Shown here one piece after another: positions 1 to 9,399 of a stretch of DNA of 64,000 bases (the stretch's first letter is position 1; each line of letters opens with the position of its first letter). The notes beneath the pieces are model-generated. The model was not told where the DNA came from. It did not search any database and saw only the letters and a program-made list of their open reading frames with translations. The translations under genes and the position numbers were made by a program. Origin of the DNA: Panacagrimonas sp046594215 (GTDB lineage Bacteria > Pseudomonadota > Gammaproteobacteria > Nevskiales > Nevskiaceae). The stretch covers positions 172,339 through 236,338 of the forward strand of contig JBKJPX010000057.1 in assembly GCA_046594215.1 (NCBI GenBank), given 5' to 3'.

Positions 1-2256
1 CGCGAACTCCGCCGGTGCACGACCGCGGAGGTAGGGTAGCAAGATGGTGCTCTGGCAACGTTCGTCGGCCTTCAGGCCGGTGTAGGTGTCGGTGAGCTGC
101 TCCTCGACGTCCGGCGGGGAAACCATGTCGAGGCCGCGTACCTGCAAGTCCTTCATCACGCGGGTCCACAGCACCAGCGCGCCCGATGCGCCCGTGAATC
201 CCATGGGCTTGTAATCATCGCGGCCCATCCAGACAACCGTGACCCGATCCGCGCCGAAGCCGGCGAACCACGAATCGCGCAGGTCATCCGTGGTGCCGGT
301 CTTGCCAGCCAGCGAGGTGCCGGGCGGAACGGCCGACAGTGCGGAACGCCCGGTGCCGATCGATATCACCTTGGTCAGCGCCCAGTTGATCAGGTAGGTC
401 GGCCCCTCGGGCAGAGTCTGCCGCACCTTGATCGGGTAACGGTTCAGCGCGGCGCCTTCCTTGGTGGTCACACTGCGGATCGCCGAGAGTTTGCTCTGGT
501 AGCCGCCGGCAGCGAGGGTGCCGTACATCTGCGCCACGTCGATCGGCGCGATGTCCACTGCGCCCAGAAATACGCTGGGATTCGGCTGCGCGTCACCGTA
601 GTAGCCCGTGGCCCTCATCGTATCGAGGACCTTGGCGGCCCCGACTTCCAGACCCGCCCGAACCGTCGGCAGGTTGTAGGACTGGGCTAGCGCCATGTAC
701 AGCGGCTGCGGTCCGTGCAGCTTCTTGTCGTAGTTCTGCGGTGCCCAGACTTGTTTGTTGGGCAGCTTTATCGAGATCGGCTCGTCGTCGATAATCGTGT
801 GCAGGTTGAAGCGGTCCGGCATCTGCGACAGCGCGGTCAGGAAAACGAAGGGCTTCGCGAGCGACCCGATGGAACGCCGGGAGTCCAGCGCGCGGTTGAA
901 GCCGGCGTAACGAAATTCACGGCCACCGACGATGGCCAGCACTTCACCGCCGTCCACGCTGGTGACAACGCCTGCCGTCTGCAGCGTACCGGCCTTGAGC
1001 TTGCGGTCCTTCTCGAGCTTCTCGATGCCCTCGGAAAGATCGCGTTCCAGCAGTTCCTGCGCACGCGGGTCCAAGGTGGTGAAGATGCGGAGACCTTCGT
1101 TGGTGAGGTCGACGTCCTGGTACTGGCCTTTGAGCTGGCGGCGCACGAGGTCGACAAACGCCGGGTAGCGCTCCACGCTGCCGCCTTTGCCGCCCGCGAT
1201 GCCCAGCGGTTCCAGCAACGCGGCCTTGTACTCCTGCTCGCTGATCAGGTGCTCGTCGAAGAAGATCTTGAGCACCAGGTCCCGCCGCGCCTTGGCACGT
1301 TCTGGGTTGCGTCGCGGGTTGAACGCCGACGAGCCCTTCACGACGCCGACCAGCAGGGCGATCTCGTGCGTGCGCAGTTCGCTCACCGGCTTGTTGAAGT
1401 AGAAGCGGCTGCCCAGTCCGAAGCCATGGACTGCGCGGTCGCCGTCCTGACCCAGGTGGATCTCGTTGAAATAGGCCTCGAGGATCTCGTCCTTGCTGTA
1501 GTGCGCCTCCAGCAGGAGCGCCATCAACGCTTCCTTGGCCTTTCGCCGCAGGTCGCGCTTGGGCGTCAGGAAGAAGTTCTTGACCAGCTGCTGGGTGATG
1601 GTGGATGCGCCTTGCACGGCATGACCGGCTTTCAGGTTCGCCACCGCCGCCCGCAGGATGCCGCGGATACTGATGCCGAAGTGCTCGTAGAAACTCCGGT
1701 CCTCCACCGCGACCAAGCCCTTGCGCAGGAGTTCGGGTATTTCGTCCAGGCGGACCAGCACGCGATCTTCGCCCTGGCTCTGGGGATAGATGCTGCCGAT
1801 CAGCATCGGATCTAGGCGCACGATATCCCGCGGCGCGTCTGCCTCGAGGTCCTGGATCTCGGCGATCCCGGCGTCGTCCATCTTCACCGCGATCTTGTAC
1901 TCGGGCTGCGGGCCGTCCCAGAACTCGAAGGCGCGCACTTCCACGTCGACTCGGTTCTTGCCCGCCACGAAGGTGCCCGGTCCGGCGAGGACCTCGGACG
2001 GGCGGTACCCCAGGCGCTCCAGCTCGTGGCGCAACTCTGCCGCGTCGATGGTGCGCCCCGGATACAGGTCCTGCGCCGCCGCGTACACCTGGGCGGGAAG
2101 CGCCCAGCGGCTGCCGGCGAAGCGCGTACGGATTTCCTGGTCGAGCTTGATCAGGTAGCCGGACAGCAACAGGCCGCCGACGCTGACCCCGATGACCAGG
2201 GCCGCGAGGGAGAGCCAGAGAATCTGCCGCAGGAGAGGAGAAGACGAACGCGCCAT
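1..2256 (-). CDS. mrcB: Penicillin-binding protein 1B (bifunctional transglycosylase/transpeptidase), 3' end outside window
   Basis: This class A PBP polymerises and cross-links peptidoglycan in the periplasm. About 752 codons are visible and the gene runs off the left edge. An N-terminal membrane anchor (residues ~12-34) is followed by a UB2H-like region. The GT51 transglycosylase carries EDRSFYEHFG (near residue 184) and GASTITQQLVKNF. The transpeptidase has the SLAK active-site motif (near 465, in the context RSIGSLAKPF), SYN, and KTGTTD near residue 652. The context matches PBP1b rather than PBP1a. The start is the first ATG, giving MARSSSP and then the anchor. It sits 62 bp downstream of the phoU stop, on the same strand, and is probably transcribed separately. 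Motif evidence is strong; only the C-terminus is unseen. Confidence 0.95.
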   Translation of the reverse strand, partial: MARSSSPLLRQILWLSLAALVIGVSVGGLLLSGYLIKLDQEIRTRFAGSRWALPAQVYAAAQDLYPGRTIDAAELRHELERLGYRPSEVLAGPGTFVAGKNRVDVEVRAFEFWDGPQPEYKIAVKMDDAGIAEIQDLEADAPRDIVRLDPMLIGSIYPQSQGEDRVLVRLDEIPELLRKGLVAVEDRSFYEHFGISIRGILRAAVANLKAGHAVQGASTITQQLVKNFFLTPKRDLRRKAKEALMALLLEAHYSKDEILEAYFNEIHLGQDGDRAVHGFGLGSRFYFNKPVSELRTHEIALLVGVVKGSSAFNPRRNPERAKARRDLVLKIFFDEHLISEQEYKAALLEPLGIAGGKGGSVERYPAFVDLVRRQLKGQYQDVDLTNEGLRIFTTLDPRAQELLERDLSEGIEKLEKDRKLKAGTLQTAGVVTSVDGGEVLAIVGGREFRYAGFNRALDSRRSIGSLAKPFVFLTALSQMPDRFNLHTIIDDEPISIKLPNKQVWAPQNYDKKLHGPQPLYMALAQSYNLPTVRAGLEVGAAKVLDTMRATGYYGDAQPNPSVFLGAVDIAPIDVAQMYGTLAAGGYQSKLSAIRSVTTKEGAALNRYPIKVRQTLPEGPTYLINWALTKVISIGTGRSALSAVPPGTSLAGKTGTTDDLRDSWFAGFGADRVTVVWMGRDDYKPMGFTGASGALVLWTRVMKDLQVRGLDMVSPPDVEEQLTDTYTGLKADERCQSTILLPYLRGRAPAEFA

Positions 2257-2320
2257 TTAAGCGCGCGATTATACCGGCAACCGCTGGCAGACAGCTGACC
2301 GGACAGTCGGAGGAGCGCTT

Positions 2321-3040
2321 CTACTTGTTGCCCAGCACTTCGCGTTCCATATCTTCGAGCGAGGTATGGCGCACGTCCTTGCCCTTGACGAAATAGATGA
2401 CGTACTCGGCGATGTTCTTGGCGTGGTCGCCGATGCGCTCCAGCGAGCGCACGCACCAGATCAGGTCGATGACCCGCCGGATCGAACGCGGCTCCTCCAT
2501 CATGTAGGTGATGCACTGGCGCATCAGAGCCTCGTACTCGCGGTCGATCTTGACGTCGTCGCGTACCGTCGACAGCGCAGCCTCGGCGTCCATCCGGGCG
2601 AAGGCGTCCAGCGCCGAGCGCACCATGAGCGATACCTGCCGGGAGAGGTGCTGCGTTTCCATCATGTGGTGGTTCAGGCGCTCCTGGCGCGACAGGTCAC
2701 GCGCCATCTGCGCGATCTTGTGCGCCTCGTCGCCGATACGCTCGAGGTCGGTGATCGTCTTGATCACGGCGTAGACCAGCCGCAGGTCCGACGCCGTCGG
2801 CTGGCGCCGCGCCAGGATGCGCGAGCACTCGTCGTCAATGACCATCTCGAGCTGGTCGACCTTGTCGTCGTTGGCGCGGACCTGGTCTGCGAGGTCGCCG
2901 TCGAGGTCCATCAGCGCGCGTGTGGCATCGACGAGTTGCTGCTCGACCAAGCCACCCATGGCCAGCACACGCTGGCGCACGTCCTCGAGTTCGGCGTTGA
3001 ACGCGCTGGAGATATGTGATTTGTAGCCGGGAGTGCTCAT
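2321..3040 (-). CDS. phoU: Phosphate-specific transport system accessory protein PhoU
   Basis: PhoU is a peripheral inner-membrane regulator that links the PstSCAB transporter to the PhoR kinase and limits phosphate uptake. The 239 residues match the family length (~240). The protein shows the two-repeat three-helix design, with the metal-binding-like segments DLERIGDEAHKIA (first repeat) and SLERIGDHAKNIAEYV (second repeat). It is the last gene of the pst block and starts 12 bp after the pstB stop, so it is very likely co-transcribed. It should therefore be induced from the Pho box at 10445-10473, possibly through internal promoters too. No phoB or phoR lies in the window. Confidence 0.96.
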   Translation of the reverse strand: MSTPGYKSHISSAFNAELEDVRQRVLAMGGLVEQQLVDATRALMDLDGDLADQVRANDDKVDQLEMVIDDECSRILARRQPTASDLRLVYAVIKTITDLERIGDEAHKIAQMARDLSRQERLNHHMMETQHLSRQVSLMVRSALDAFARMDAEAALSTVRDDVKIDREYEALMRQCITYMMEEPRSIRRVIDLIWCVRSLERIGDHAKNIAEYVIYFVKGKDVRHTSLEDMEREVLGNK

Positions 3041-3052
3041 GGCGAAGGCCCG

Positions 3053-3913
3053 TTAGCCGTAACGACCGGTGATGTAATCCTCGGTCTGCTTCTTCGAGGG
3101 CTTGGTGAACAGTTGGTCGGTGCTGCCGTACTCGATCAGGTCGCCCACGTACATGAAGGCGGTGTAGTCGCTGACACGGGCCGCCTGCTGCATATTGTGC
3201 GTGACGATGACGATCGTGTACTCCTTCTTGAGCTCGTTGATCAGCTCCTCCACCTTGAGCGTGGAGATCGGGTCGAGCGCCGAGCAGGGCTCGTCGAGCA
3301 GGATCACATCCGGGTGGATGGCGATGGCGCGCGCGATGATCAGGCGCTGCTGCTGGCCGCCAGACAATCCGAGCGCGGAGTCGTCGAGGCGATCCTTGGC
3401 CTCGTCCCAGAGCGCGGCGCCCTTGAGCGCCCACTCCACGGTCTCGTCGAGAATGCGCTTCTTGTTGATGCCGGCCAGGCGCAGGCCGTAGGCCACGTTC
3501 TCGTAGATCGACTTCGGGAACGGGTTGGGCTTCTGGAACACCATGCCGACACGCCGGCGCAGCATCGCGATGTCGACGTCGCGGTCGTAGATGTTCTTGC
3601 CGTCAAGTCGGATCTCGCCAGTGGTACGGCAGCCGTCGATGAGGTCATTCATGCGATTGAAGCAGCGCAGCAGGGTCGACTTGCCGCAGCCCGACGGCCC
3701 GATGAAGGCCGTGACCTTCTTCTGCGGGATCTTCATCGTGACGCTCTTGAGCGCCTTCTTTTCACCGTAGTAAAGGTCGAGACGGTCGACTTCCAGCGCG
3801 ATGGTTTCGTCTTCTAGTTTCACGCGTGAACGCTCTCGCTGCATGGACTCGATATCGATGCCATGCGTGATCGGGGTCCTATCCTGTACACCGGTCATAG
3901 GGGAATTGTCCAA
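3053..3913 (-). CDS. pstB: Phosphate ABC transporter ATP-binding protein PstB
   Basis: This is the cytoplasmic ATPase that powers PstSCA phosphate import. Walker A is GPSGCGKST (residues 72-80), the ABC signature LSGGQQQR lies at 183-190, and Walker B is VILLDEP (203-209). An H-loop (VTHNMQQA) follows. The CNRMND-type segment after Walker A (here CFNRMNDLI) is typical of PstB. At 286 residues it is somewhat longer than E. coli PstB because of an N-terminal leader of about 40 residues before the ABC domain. Starts within this leader (for example residue 6 or 24) are also possible. It lies 44 bp downstream of pstA and 12 bp upstream of phoU in the same transcription unit. Confidence 0.97.
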   Translation of the reverse strand: MDNSPMTGVQDRTPITHGIDIESMQRERSRVKLEDETIALEVDRLDLYYGEKKALKSVTMKIPQKKVTAFIGPSGCGKSTLLRCFNRMNDLIDGCRTTGEIRLDGKNIYDRDVDIAMLRRRVGMVFQKPNPFPKSIYENVAYGLRLAGINKKRILDETVEWALKGAALWDEAKDRLDDSALGLSGGQQQRLIIARAIAIHPDVILLDEPCSALDPISTLKVEELINELKKEYTIVIVTHNMQQAARVSDYTAFMYVGDLIEYGSTDQLFTKPSKKQTEDYITGRYG

Positions 3914-3957
3914 GGTGGGTGGCTGCCGTGTGCGTGATGCTCAAAACAAAGGCGGAA

Positions 3958-5688
3958 CTAGCCCTCGAGCGACTTGTAGCGCTCGCGGAGCCGGTTGCGG
4001 ATCCCGATGGCGGTGAGATTCAGGGCAATGATGACCAGCACGAGGAGGAAGGCGGTCGCGTAAACCAGCGGACGCGCCGCCTCGACGTTGGGCGATTGGA
4101 AGCCGACGTCGTAGATGTGGAAACCCAGGTGCATGAACTTCCGGTCGAGGTGCAGGAAGGGCGAGTTGCCGTCCAGGGGCAACGAGGGCGCCAGCTTCAC
4201 CACGCCAACCAGCATCAGGGGCGCCACTTCGCCCGCGGCACGCGCGATCGCCAGGATCAGGCCGGTCATCATGGCCGGCGAGGCCATCGGCAAGACCACG
4301 CGCCACAGGGTCTCCGCCTTGGTCGCGCCGAGCGCCAGGCTCGCTTCGCGGATGGAGCGTGGGATTCGTGACAGGCCTTCCTCGGTCGCCACGATGACGA
4401 CGGGCAGGGTCAGCAGGGCGAGCGTGAGGGAGGACCACAGGATGCCGGGCGTACCGAAGGTGGGCGACGGCAAACCTTCTGCATAGAACGCCTTGTCGAT
4501 GCTCGCGCCGACGAAGTAGACGAAGAACCCTAGACCGAACATGCCGTACACGATCGACGGCACGCCCGCGAGGTTGTTCACCGCGATGCGAATGATCTGA
4601 GTGACCGCCCCCTGCTTGGCGTACTCGCGCAGGTACAACGCGGCCAGCACGCCGAAGGGCATGACCACGACCGACATGATCAGCACCATCATCACGGTGC
4701 CGAAGATCGCGGGGAAGATGCCGCCTTCCGTGTTGGCTTCGCGCGGGTCATCGGATACGAATTCCCAGACCTTGCTCCCGAAGAACCCTAGCTTGGAGAA
4801 CAGGCCCATCTGATTGGGCCGGTACGCGCGAACCACGCGCGACAGCGGGACCGCGATCTCCTTGCCGTCGACCGTCCTCATCACCAGCGCGTCGCGCGCC
4901 AGGTCTCTGCGCAGCGCGTCGAGGTTCTGGCGCAGTTTTTCGTAGCCCGCGTCCTGCTCCTTGCGCTGCCGGTCGAGATCCGCGTAATCGGGCGCGTCGT
5001 TGTCGCGTGTCTTGCCGTCGAGCAGCAGGCGCTTCTCGGTCAGGCGCAGGTGCTCGAGCCGGTAGTTGATCGCGCCGATCTCGTTCTTCTCGATCTTCTG
5101 GATCTTCTCCCGCAGCTCGGTGACGCGATCCTGCAGCGGCTGATAGGCCGCCCAGGCCTCCGCCCCGCTGGCGACCACCGCCCCGTCAGTCTTCACCGCG
5201 TCCAGGAATCCGTGGAAGTTGCCCCACTCCACGCGTTCCAGTACTACCGCGTCTTCAGGGTAGGCGCGATCGACCAGCCAGTCCGACAGCACCGGCCGGA
5301 AGTCCGCGCCGAGCAGGTCGCGGTTGGCGACCTTGACCAACAGCCGGTCGTACAGCAGCTGCGCCTCGTCGACCTTGAGACCCGCGTTCTTCAGGCGCGC
5401 GCTCGTGACTTCCTCGGTACTGCGGATCTCAGCGAGGATCGACTCTGCGGGCTCGCCCGGCACGGTGTACTGCGCGCGTACGAGATCTGCGGGCCAGAAG
5501 TGCGGCAGGCCGCGCGACGCCGTCAGAATCAGCAACGCGAGCGTGATCATGAACGCCATCGAGATCGCTGCGGCTGTCAGCCACACGTACGGCGAACCTG
5601 ACTTCACGTAGGCCCGCACACCCTCCGTGTCGCCTGCCACCAGCGACTTGGGCATTGCGGCCGCGATCTCTTCCGCGTGCGTCGTCAT
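3958..5688 (-). CDS. pstA: Phosphate ABC transporter permease PstA, long form
   Basis: This is an inner-membrane permease subunit of the phosphate importer. The C-terminal ~290 residues form the usual BPD_transp_1 permease, with the EAA-type loop (EASLALGATKAETLWRVVLP). The protein totals 576 residues, about twice the E. coli length. The extra part is an N-terminal transmembrane segment (around residues 40-60) followed by a ~220-residue periplasmic region with coiled-coil-like, charged stretches. Long PstA proteins of this kind (DUF3333-type N-terminus) are known from Pseudomonas relatives. The start MTTHAEEI is chosen because its ATG overlaps the pstC stop (ATGA, 4 bp). The frame is open further upstream, but there it is antisense-like sequence inside pstC. 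Confidence 0.93.
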   Translation of the reverse strand: MTTHAEEIAAAMPKSLVAGDTEGVRAYVKSGSPYVWLTAAAISMAFMITLALLILTASRGLPHFWPADLVRAQYTVPGEPAESILAEIRSTEEVTSARLKNAGLKVDEAQLLYDRLLVKVANRDLLGADFRPVLSDWLVDRAYPEDAVVLERVEWGNFHGFLDAVKTDGAVVASGAEAWAAYQPLQDRVTELREKIQKIEKNEIGAINYRLEHLRLTEKRLLLDGKTRDNDAPDYADLDRQRKEQDAGYEKLRQNLDALRRDLARDALVMRTVDGKEIAVPLSRVVRAYRPNQMGLFSKLGFFGSKVWEFVSDDPREANTEGGIFPAIFGTVMMVLIMSVVVMPFGVLAALYLREYAKQGAVTQIIRIAVNNLAGVPSIVYGMFGLGFFVYFVGASIDKAFYAEGLPSPTFGTPGILWSSLTLALLTLPVVIVATEEGLSRIPRSIREASLALGATKAETLWRVVLPMASPAMMTGLILAIARAAGEVAPLMLVGVVKLAPSLPLDGNSPFLHLDRKFMHLGFHIYDVGFQSPNVEAARPLVYATAFLLVLVIIALNLTAIGIRNRLRERYKSLEG

Positions 5689-7946
5689 AGCGAGCTGTAC
5701 TTCTTGCGCAGGCGGCTGCGAACCACTTCCGCGAGGGTGTTCAGGAGGAAGGTGAACATGAACAACACCAGACCGGCGAGGAACAGCAAGCGAAAGTGCG
5801 TGCTCCCTACCTCGGACTCGGGCATCTCGACCGCGACGTTGGCTGCCAGCGTGCGCATGCCGGAGAACAGCCCGAGATCCATGACCGCGGTGTTGCCGGT
5901 GGCCATCAGCACGATCATGGTCTCGCCGACGGCGCGACCCATGCCGATCATGATGGCCGAGAAGATTCCCGGGCTCGCGGTGGGAAGCACCACGCCAATC
6001 AGGGTCTGCCAGGGCGTTGCACCCAACGCAAGCGAGCCCAGGGACAGGTGCTTGGGAACTGAGAAGATCGCGTCTTCGGCGATCGAGAAGATCACCGGGA
6101 TGACGGCGATGCCCATCGCGATGCCAACGACCAGCGAGTTTCGCTGGATGTAGCTGATGCCAAGCGTGTGATCCATCCAGCTCTGCATGTTGCCGCCGAA
6201 GAACAGCGCCTCGATCGGGTGCGCCACCGCGAAGCAACCCCACAGGACGCAGGAAATCACCGGAATCAGCAGCGCCGCTTCCCAGCCCGGCGGAACACGC
6301 AGTCGCAGCGCCCTAGGCGCACGCGACCAGATGTAGCCGAAGATCGGGATCGAAGTCGGTAACAACAACAGGCACAGAAACATGCCTGGAAGGTTGGTTT
6401 CCACGAACGGCGCCAGCCACAGCCCCGCGAGAAATCCGAGGATCACCGAAGGCAGGGCCGCCAGCACTTCAACCGACGGCTTCACGATCTGGCGCATCTC
6501 CGGCGACATGAAGTTCGCGGTGAAGATCGCGCCCATCACCGCCAGCGGGATGGCGAAGATCATGGCGTAGAACGCGCCTTTGAGTGTGCCGAGCGCCAGC
6601 GGCGTCAGGCTGAACTTCGGCTCGAAGTCCGACGTGGCGGACGAGGACTGGTACAGGAACTTCGGCTCGTCGTAGCTCTCGTACCAAACCTTGCCCCAGA
6701 GCGCCGAGAAGGAAACTTCCGGGTGCTCGTTGTGCACGTCGCTGACGCGCAACTGCCCTTTCGAGGACAACGCGAGCATGACGCGCGCACGCGGATTGAA
6801 GACCAGACGCTCCACCGGACCGTCGAAGGCCTGCTCTTCATGTACTCGGCTGCCCGCGGTTGCGTAGTACAGACTCACCTTGCCGGACTGGTCGCCTACC
6901 GCGAACCCGCGGCGACGTTGTTCCGGCCCGATTGCGGTCACCGGCGAGTTGCCAACCTTGAACTCGCGCACACGCGCCAGGTACCAGTCGCTCTCGTTGC
7001 GCCGCGCCGGAAACCATTGCGTGACCTTGCCGTCGTCCTGCGCGACGACGATGGAGATGCCACCCGCAAGATAACGCGCCTCCGTGATCTTCGCACCGGC
7101 CTCCTTGACCTCGATCAGCTGCGGCGCGTCGGAGCCCTTGAGTCGATAGAACGCGATCTTCCCGGCCGCACGATCGATGACATACAGCCAGCTCAGTAAG
7201 GGTTCAAGCAGCAGCGCATCTGGCTTCACGGCCGGCGTGAAAGTCTGCACCGGCGATTCGGTCAGGGTGGTGTCCCCGAACAGGGAGGTTTCCTTCGCGA
7301 ATACTTTCAGGCTCACAGCGCCGTTCGCGTCAGACCCGACGAGCAGCAGCGAATCACCCTCTTCATGCGCGACGAAGGCGACGGGGGGAGCGCTCATGAA
7401 CGACAGCGGAGCGTTTCCCCTCGGATACGACACCGCCGGCGTGATCACGCGCTTGTCGTTCGGGTAGGTGACTTTGTAGTCGTGCGAAAAAATGAGGATC
7501 GAGCCGTCGTCTAGTGCGCCGGCAAGCAGCCCCTTGTCGTTCGCTAGCGAGTTGACGGCCAGGAGCTTGTGCCCGCCAACGGGGAGCACTTCCGCAACGC
7601 GAATAGAGCCGTCATGGAGGTCGAAGAACGTGACGCCGCCGCCTTCTTCGGCCCGCATGCCGATCTCGCCCTGCTCCTCGGCCGCGATGTAGAGCGTTCG
7701 GCCAGCGGTGCCAGGCACCTGGAAGGTCTTGCGTTCCCGGACGTGCGCGCCGGCGAACAACGGGGCCACTTCCTGCGCGAGGTACACGAAGATCAGCAAC
7801 AGCGCGCCGATCACGCCCAAGCCACCAATGAGGACGACGTATCGGGCGAGTCGGTCCTTGACGTACCGCGCCTGGAATCCACCGCGGCCGGCTGTGATGG
7901 AACGGGGCAGCGCGGCCACAGACGCTGGAGATGTCGCTTCTTTCAT
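5685..7946 (-). CDS. pstC: Phosphate ABC transporter permease PstC, long form
   Basis: This is the second permease subunit of the Pst transporter. At 753 residues it is more than twice E. coli PstC (~320). A first transmembrane helix lies at about residues 36-58. A large extracytoplasmic region follows (to ~residue 440), rich in short repeated strands (DDGSILIFS, DDGKVTQWF, QSGKVSLYY, SKGQLRVSD) that look propeller-like by eye. The permease core then begins near residue 450, with the EAA-like loop LGSLALGATPWQTLIGVVLP. Long PstC proteins are known in Pseudomonas-type pst operons. The stop overlaps the pstA start, so the two are translationally coupled. A strong hairpin lies between it and the upstream porin gene. 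Confidence 0.93.
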   Translation of the reverse strand: MKEATSPASVAALPRSITAGRGGFQARYVKDRLARYVVLIGGLGVIGALLLIFVYLAQEVAPLFAGAHVRERKTFQVPGTAGRTLYIAAEEQGEIGMRAEEGGGVTFFDLHDGSIRVAEVLPVGGHKLLAVNSLANDKGLLAGALDDGSILIFSHDYKVTYPNDKRVITPAVSYPRGNAPLSFMSAPPVAFVAHEEGDSLLLVGSDANGAVSLKVFAKETSLFGDTTLTESPVQTFTPAVKPDALLLEPLLSWLYVIDRAAGKIAFYRLKGSDAPQLIEVKEAGAKITEARYLAGGISIVVAQDDGKVTQWFPARRNESDWYLARVREFKVGNSPVTAIGPEQRRRGFAVGDQSGKVSLYYATAGSRVHEEQAFDGPVERLVFNPRARVMLALSSKGQLRVSDVHNEHPEVSFSALWGKVWYESYDEPKFLYQSSSATSDFEPKFSLTPLALGTLKGAFYAMIFAIPLAVMGAIFTANFMSPEMRQIVKPSVEVLAALPSVILGFLAGLWLAPFVETNLPGMFLCLLLLPTSIPIFGYIWSRAPRALRLRVPPGWEAALLIPVISCVLWGCFAVAHPIEALFFGGNMQSWMDHTLGISYIQRNSLVVGIAMGIAVIPVIFSIAEDAIFSVPKHLSLGSLALGATPWQTLIGVVLPTASPGIFSAIMIGMGRAVGETMIVLMATGNTAVMDLGLFSGMRTLAANVAVEMPESEVGSTHFRLLFLAGLVLFMFTFLLNTLAEVVRSRLRKKYSSL

Positions 7947-8034
7947 GGCCGCGAGGTGTTCCTCAAGATGACGTGGCAGCCCAGCGGGGAAAACTCCCCT
8001 TTCCGGAATCGCCGACGGGGCGTCTCTGGAAAAG

Positions 8035-8063
8035 GGTCCGGCGCGGGTTGACCGCGCCGGACC
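8035..8063 (-). terminator. Strong GC hairpin between the porin gene and pstC
   Basis: A perfect 12-bp inverted repeat (GGTCCGGCGCGG / CCGCGCCGGACC) with a 5-base loop lies 11 bp after the porin stop. On the minus strand it is followed within a few bases by CTTTTCC, a weak T-run. It probably acts as a partial terminator or mRNA-stabilising stem, so that pstS and the porin are expressed above pstCAB-phoU. The hairpin is seen directly; its function is inferred. Confidence 0.7.
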
Positions 8064-8074
8064 AAGACACTACC

Positions 8075-9316
8075 TCAGAAGCTGAACTGTGCGCGGAAGG
8101 CGACTGTGCTCGGCTTGTCCTTCTGTTGTGCGCCGGTGGCAACCACGACCTGCTCGGCCTTCGCGTCTATGTAATTGAGCATGAACCGAACATTCGGATT
8201 GACGTACCAATTGACGCCAAGGGTAAGGCTCTGCGCTTCAGGATCACTGGCAGCGTCCTTGTTCTCGCCATGGTCATATCGCGCGGTAAGTTCGAACGCG
8301 CCGGCCTCGCCCTTCGGCTTCGGCGAACCGAACACGCCATCTTCCTTCTTGTAGGGGCGCGACTCACCCGTGAGCATGTAGCTTCCCTGGACGTAATAAG
8401 CGTCGACGGTCTGGTTCTTGACTCCATCGCCTTGGCCTAGGTCTTGGGTCATGTATTCGGCCTGCGCGTAGATGGGACCGAACACCGCAGCCAGTTCGCC
8501 ACCGATCGTCTCGGCGTCGTCGTGGGCGCCGGTCAGGCCGAGCGTCAGCGAGGGGCCGCGTCGGCCGGCATACGCAACAGAAGTGCCGAGGTTGCCATCG
8601 GTGTCGACGTTGTTGATGCCGTCCGGCTTTTCCATCGTGTAGGAAACGCCGACGTGCACCACCTGCTCGCCCTCCAGAATCGGGGCGAAGGTAATGCGCC
8701 CCGTCGCTCCGACGCCCGGCGTGCTACCGGTGTTTTCACGACGCAGCGAATAGCCGCCGATGCCGTAGGTGCCGTTCTCGAGGAAGTTGCCCTTGTAGAA
8801 GACGCCGAGCTGGAATTCGCGGCTACGGCCGCCGTTGAAGATGCCCGCGGCCGAAGCGTAAGGACGCTCGATCATGGTCAGATCGTTGGAGCTCGTGAGT
8901 TCTTCCATGCCGCGGAAGGGCTTCATCTGGCCGAAATAGACGGTGCCGGGGCCGAACTGCGTCCCCAGATAAACTTCCTGGAACGCAATGTTGGTCGCGC
9001 CCGTGGAATTGTTCGCCGCAAAGTCTGGCTCGATCTTGTACACCCAGCCGTAAGCCTTGCCCTTGACGGTCAGGTAGATGCGGCGGAAGTAGAACCCATC
9101 ATTCTCGGTTCCCTTGCTGCCGAACGAATCTGCGCTGTCATCGGTGTCGATGAGGTTGCCGTCGAAGTGGATGCGGCCGCCAACGTTCGCTTCGAAGCGG
9201 CCGTCCTCGGTCTTGATCTTGATTCCACCCTTGGTCTCGGACGTATCGGCCTGCGCCACGCCCATTCCGGCTCCAACAAACACGGCGATCGCGCCGTACT
9301 GGATCAACTTGTTCAT
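8075..9316 (-). CDS. Phosphate-selective porin (OprP/OprO family)
   Basis: This is an outer-membrane anion channel that lets phosphate or polyphosphate reach periplasmic PstS. At 413 residues it matches OprP/OprO monomers. A signal peptide of about 23 residues (MNKLIQYGAIAV...AQA) leads to the typical N-terminal barrel start GGIKIKTEDGRFEANVGGRIHFDGN. The last residues, AFRAQFSF, end in Phe as expected for a Bam-assembled barrel. An AGGGAG ribosome-binding site lies 7 bases before ATG. It sits between pstS and pstC, which ties it to phosphate-starvation uptake. Whether the pore prefers phosphate or polyphosphate cannot be told from the sequence. Confidence 0.9.
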   Translation of the reverse strand: MNKLIQYGAIAVFVGAGMGVAQADTSETKGGIKIKTEDGRFEANVGGRIHFDGNLIDTDDSADSFGSKGTENDGFYFRRIYLTVKGKAYGWVYKIEPDFAANNSTGATNIAFQEVYLGTQFGPGTVYFGQMKPFRGMEELTSSNDLTMIERPYASAAGIFNGGRSREFQLGVFYKGNFLENGTYGIGGYSLRRENTGSTPGVGATGRITFAPILEGEQVVHVGVSYTMEKPDGINNVDTDGNLGTSVAYAGRRGPSLTLGLTGAHDDAETIGGELAAVFGPIYAQAEYMTQDLGQGDGVKNQTVDAYYVQGSYMLTGESRPYKKEDGVFGSPKPKGEAGAFELTARYDHGENKDAASDPEAQSLTLGVNWYVNPNVRFMLNYIDAKAEQVVVATGAQQKDKPSTVAFRAQFSF

Positions 9317-9351
9317 GCGATGTGCTCCCTGATTGATTCTGTTTGGTCATC

Positions 9352-9377
9352 CGCGGCCACTCCAATGGCGGGCCGCG
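9352..9377 (-). other. Intercistronic hairpin between pstS and the porin gene
   Basis: CGCGGCC and GGCCGCG form a 7-bp perfect stem around a 12-base loop in the 83-bp pstS-porin gap. There is no T-tract on the minus-strand side, so a stabilising or processing stem is more likely than a terminator. A high level of pstS product relative to the other genes is usual in pst operons and would fit. Confidence 0.5.
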
Positions 9378-9399
9378 AAAATGAAGCAACGCGACTCGG

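Noticed and set aside
715..1815. Open frame on the plus strand inside the PBP1B gene
   Set aside because: Antisense to a gene with all transglycosylase and transpeptidase motifs intact.
2268..2273. Perfect TATAAT on the minus strand 12 bases before the mrcB ATG
   Set aside because: No fitting -35 was found, and a start from it would leave almost no leader and no ribosome-binding site. It is probably chance, unless mrcB is leaderless.
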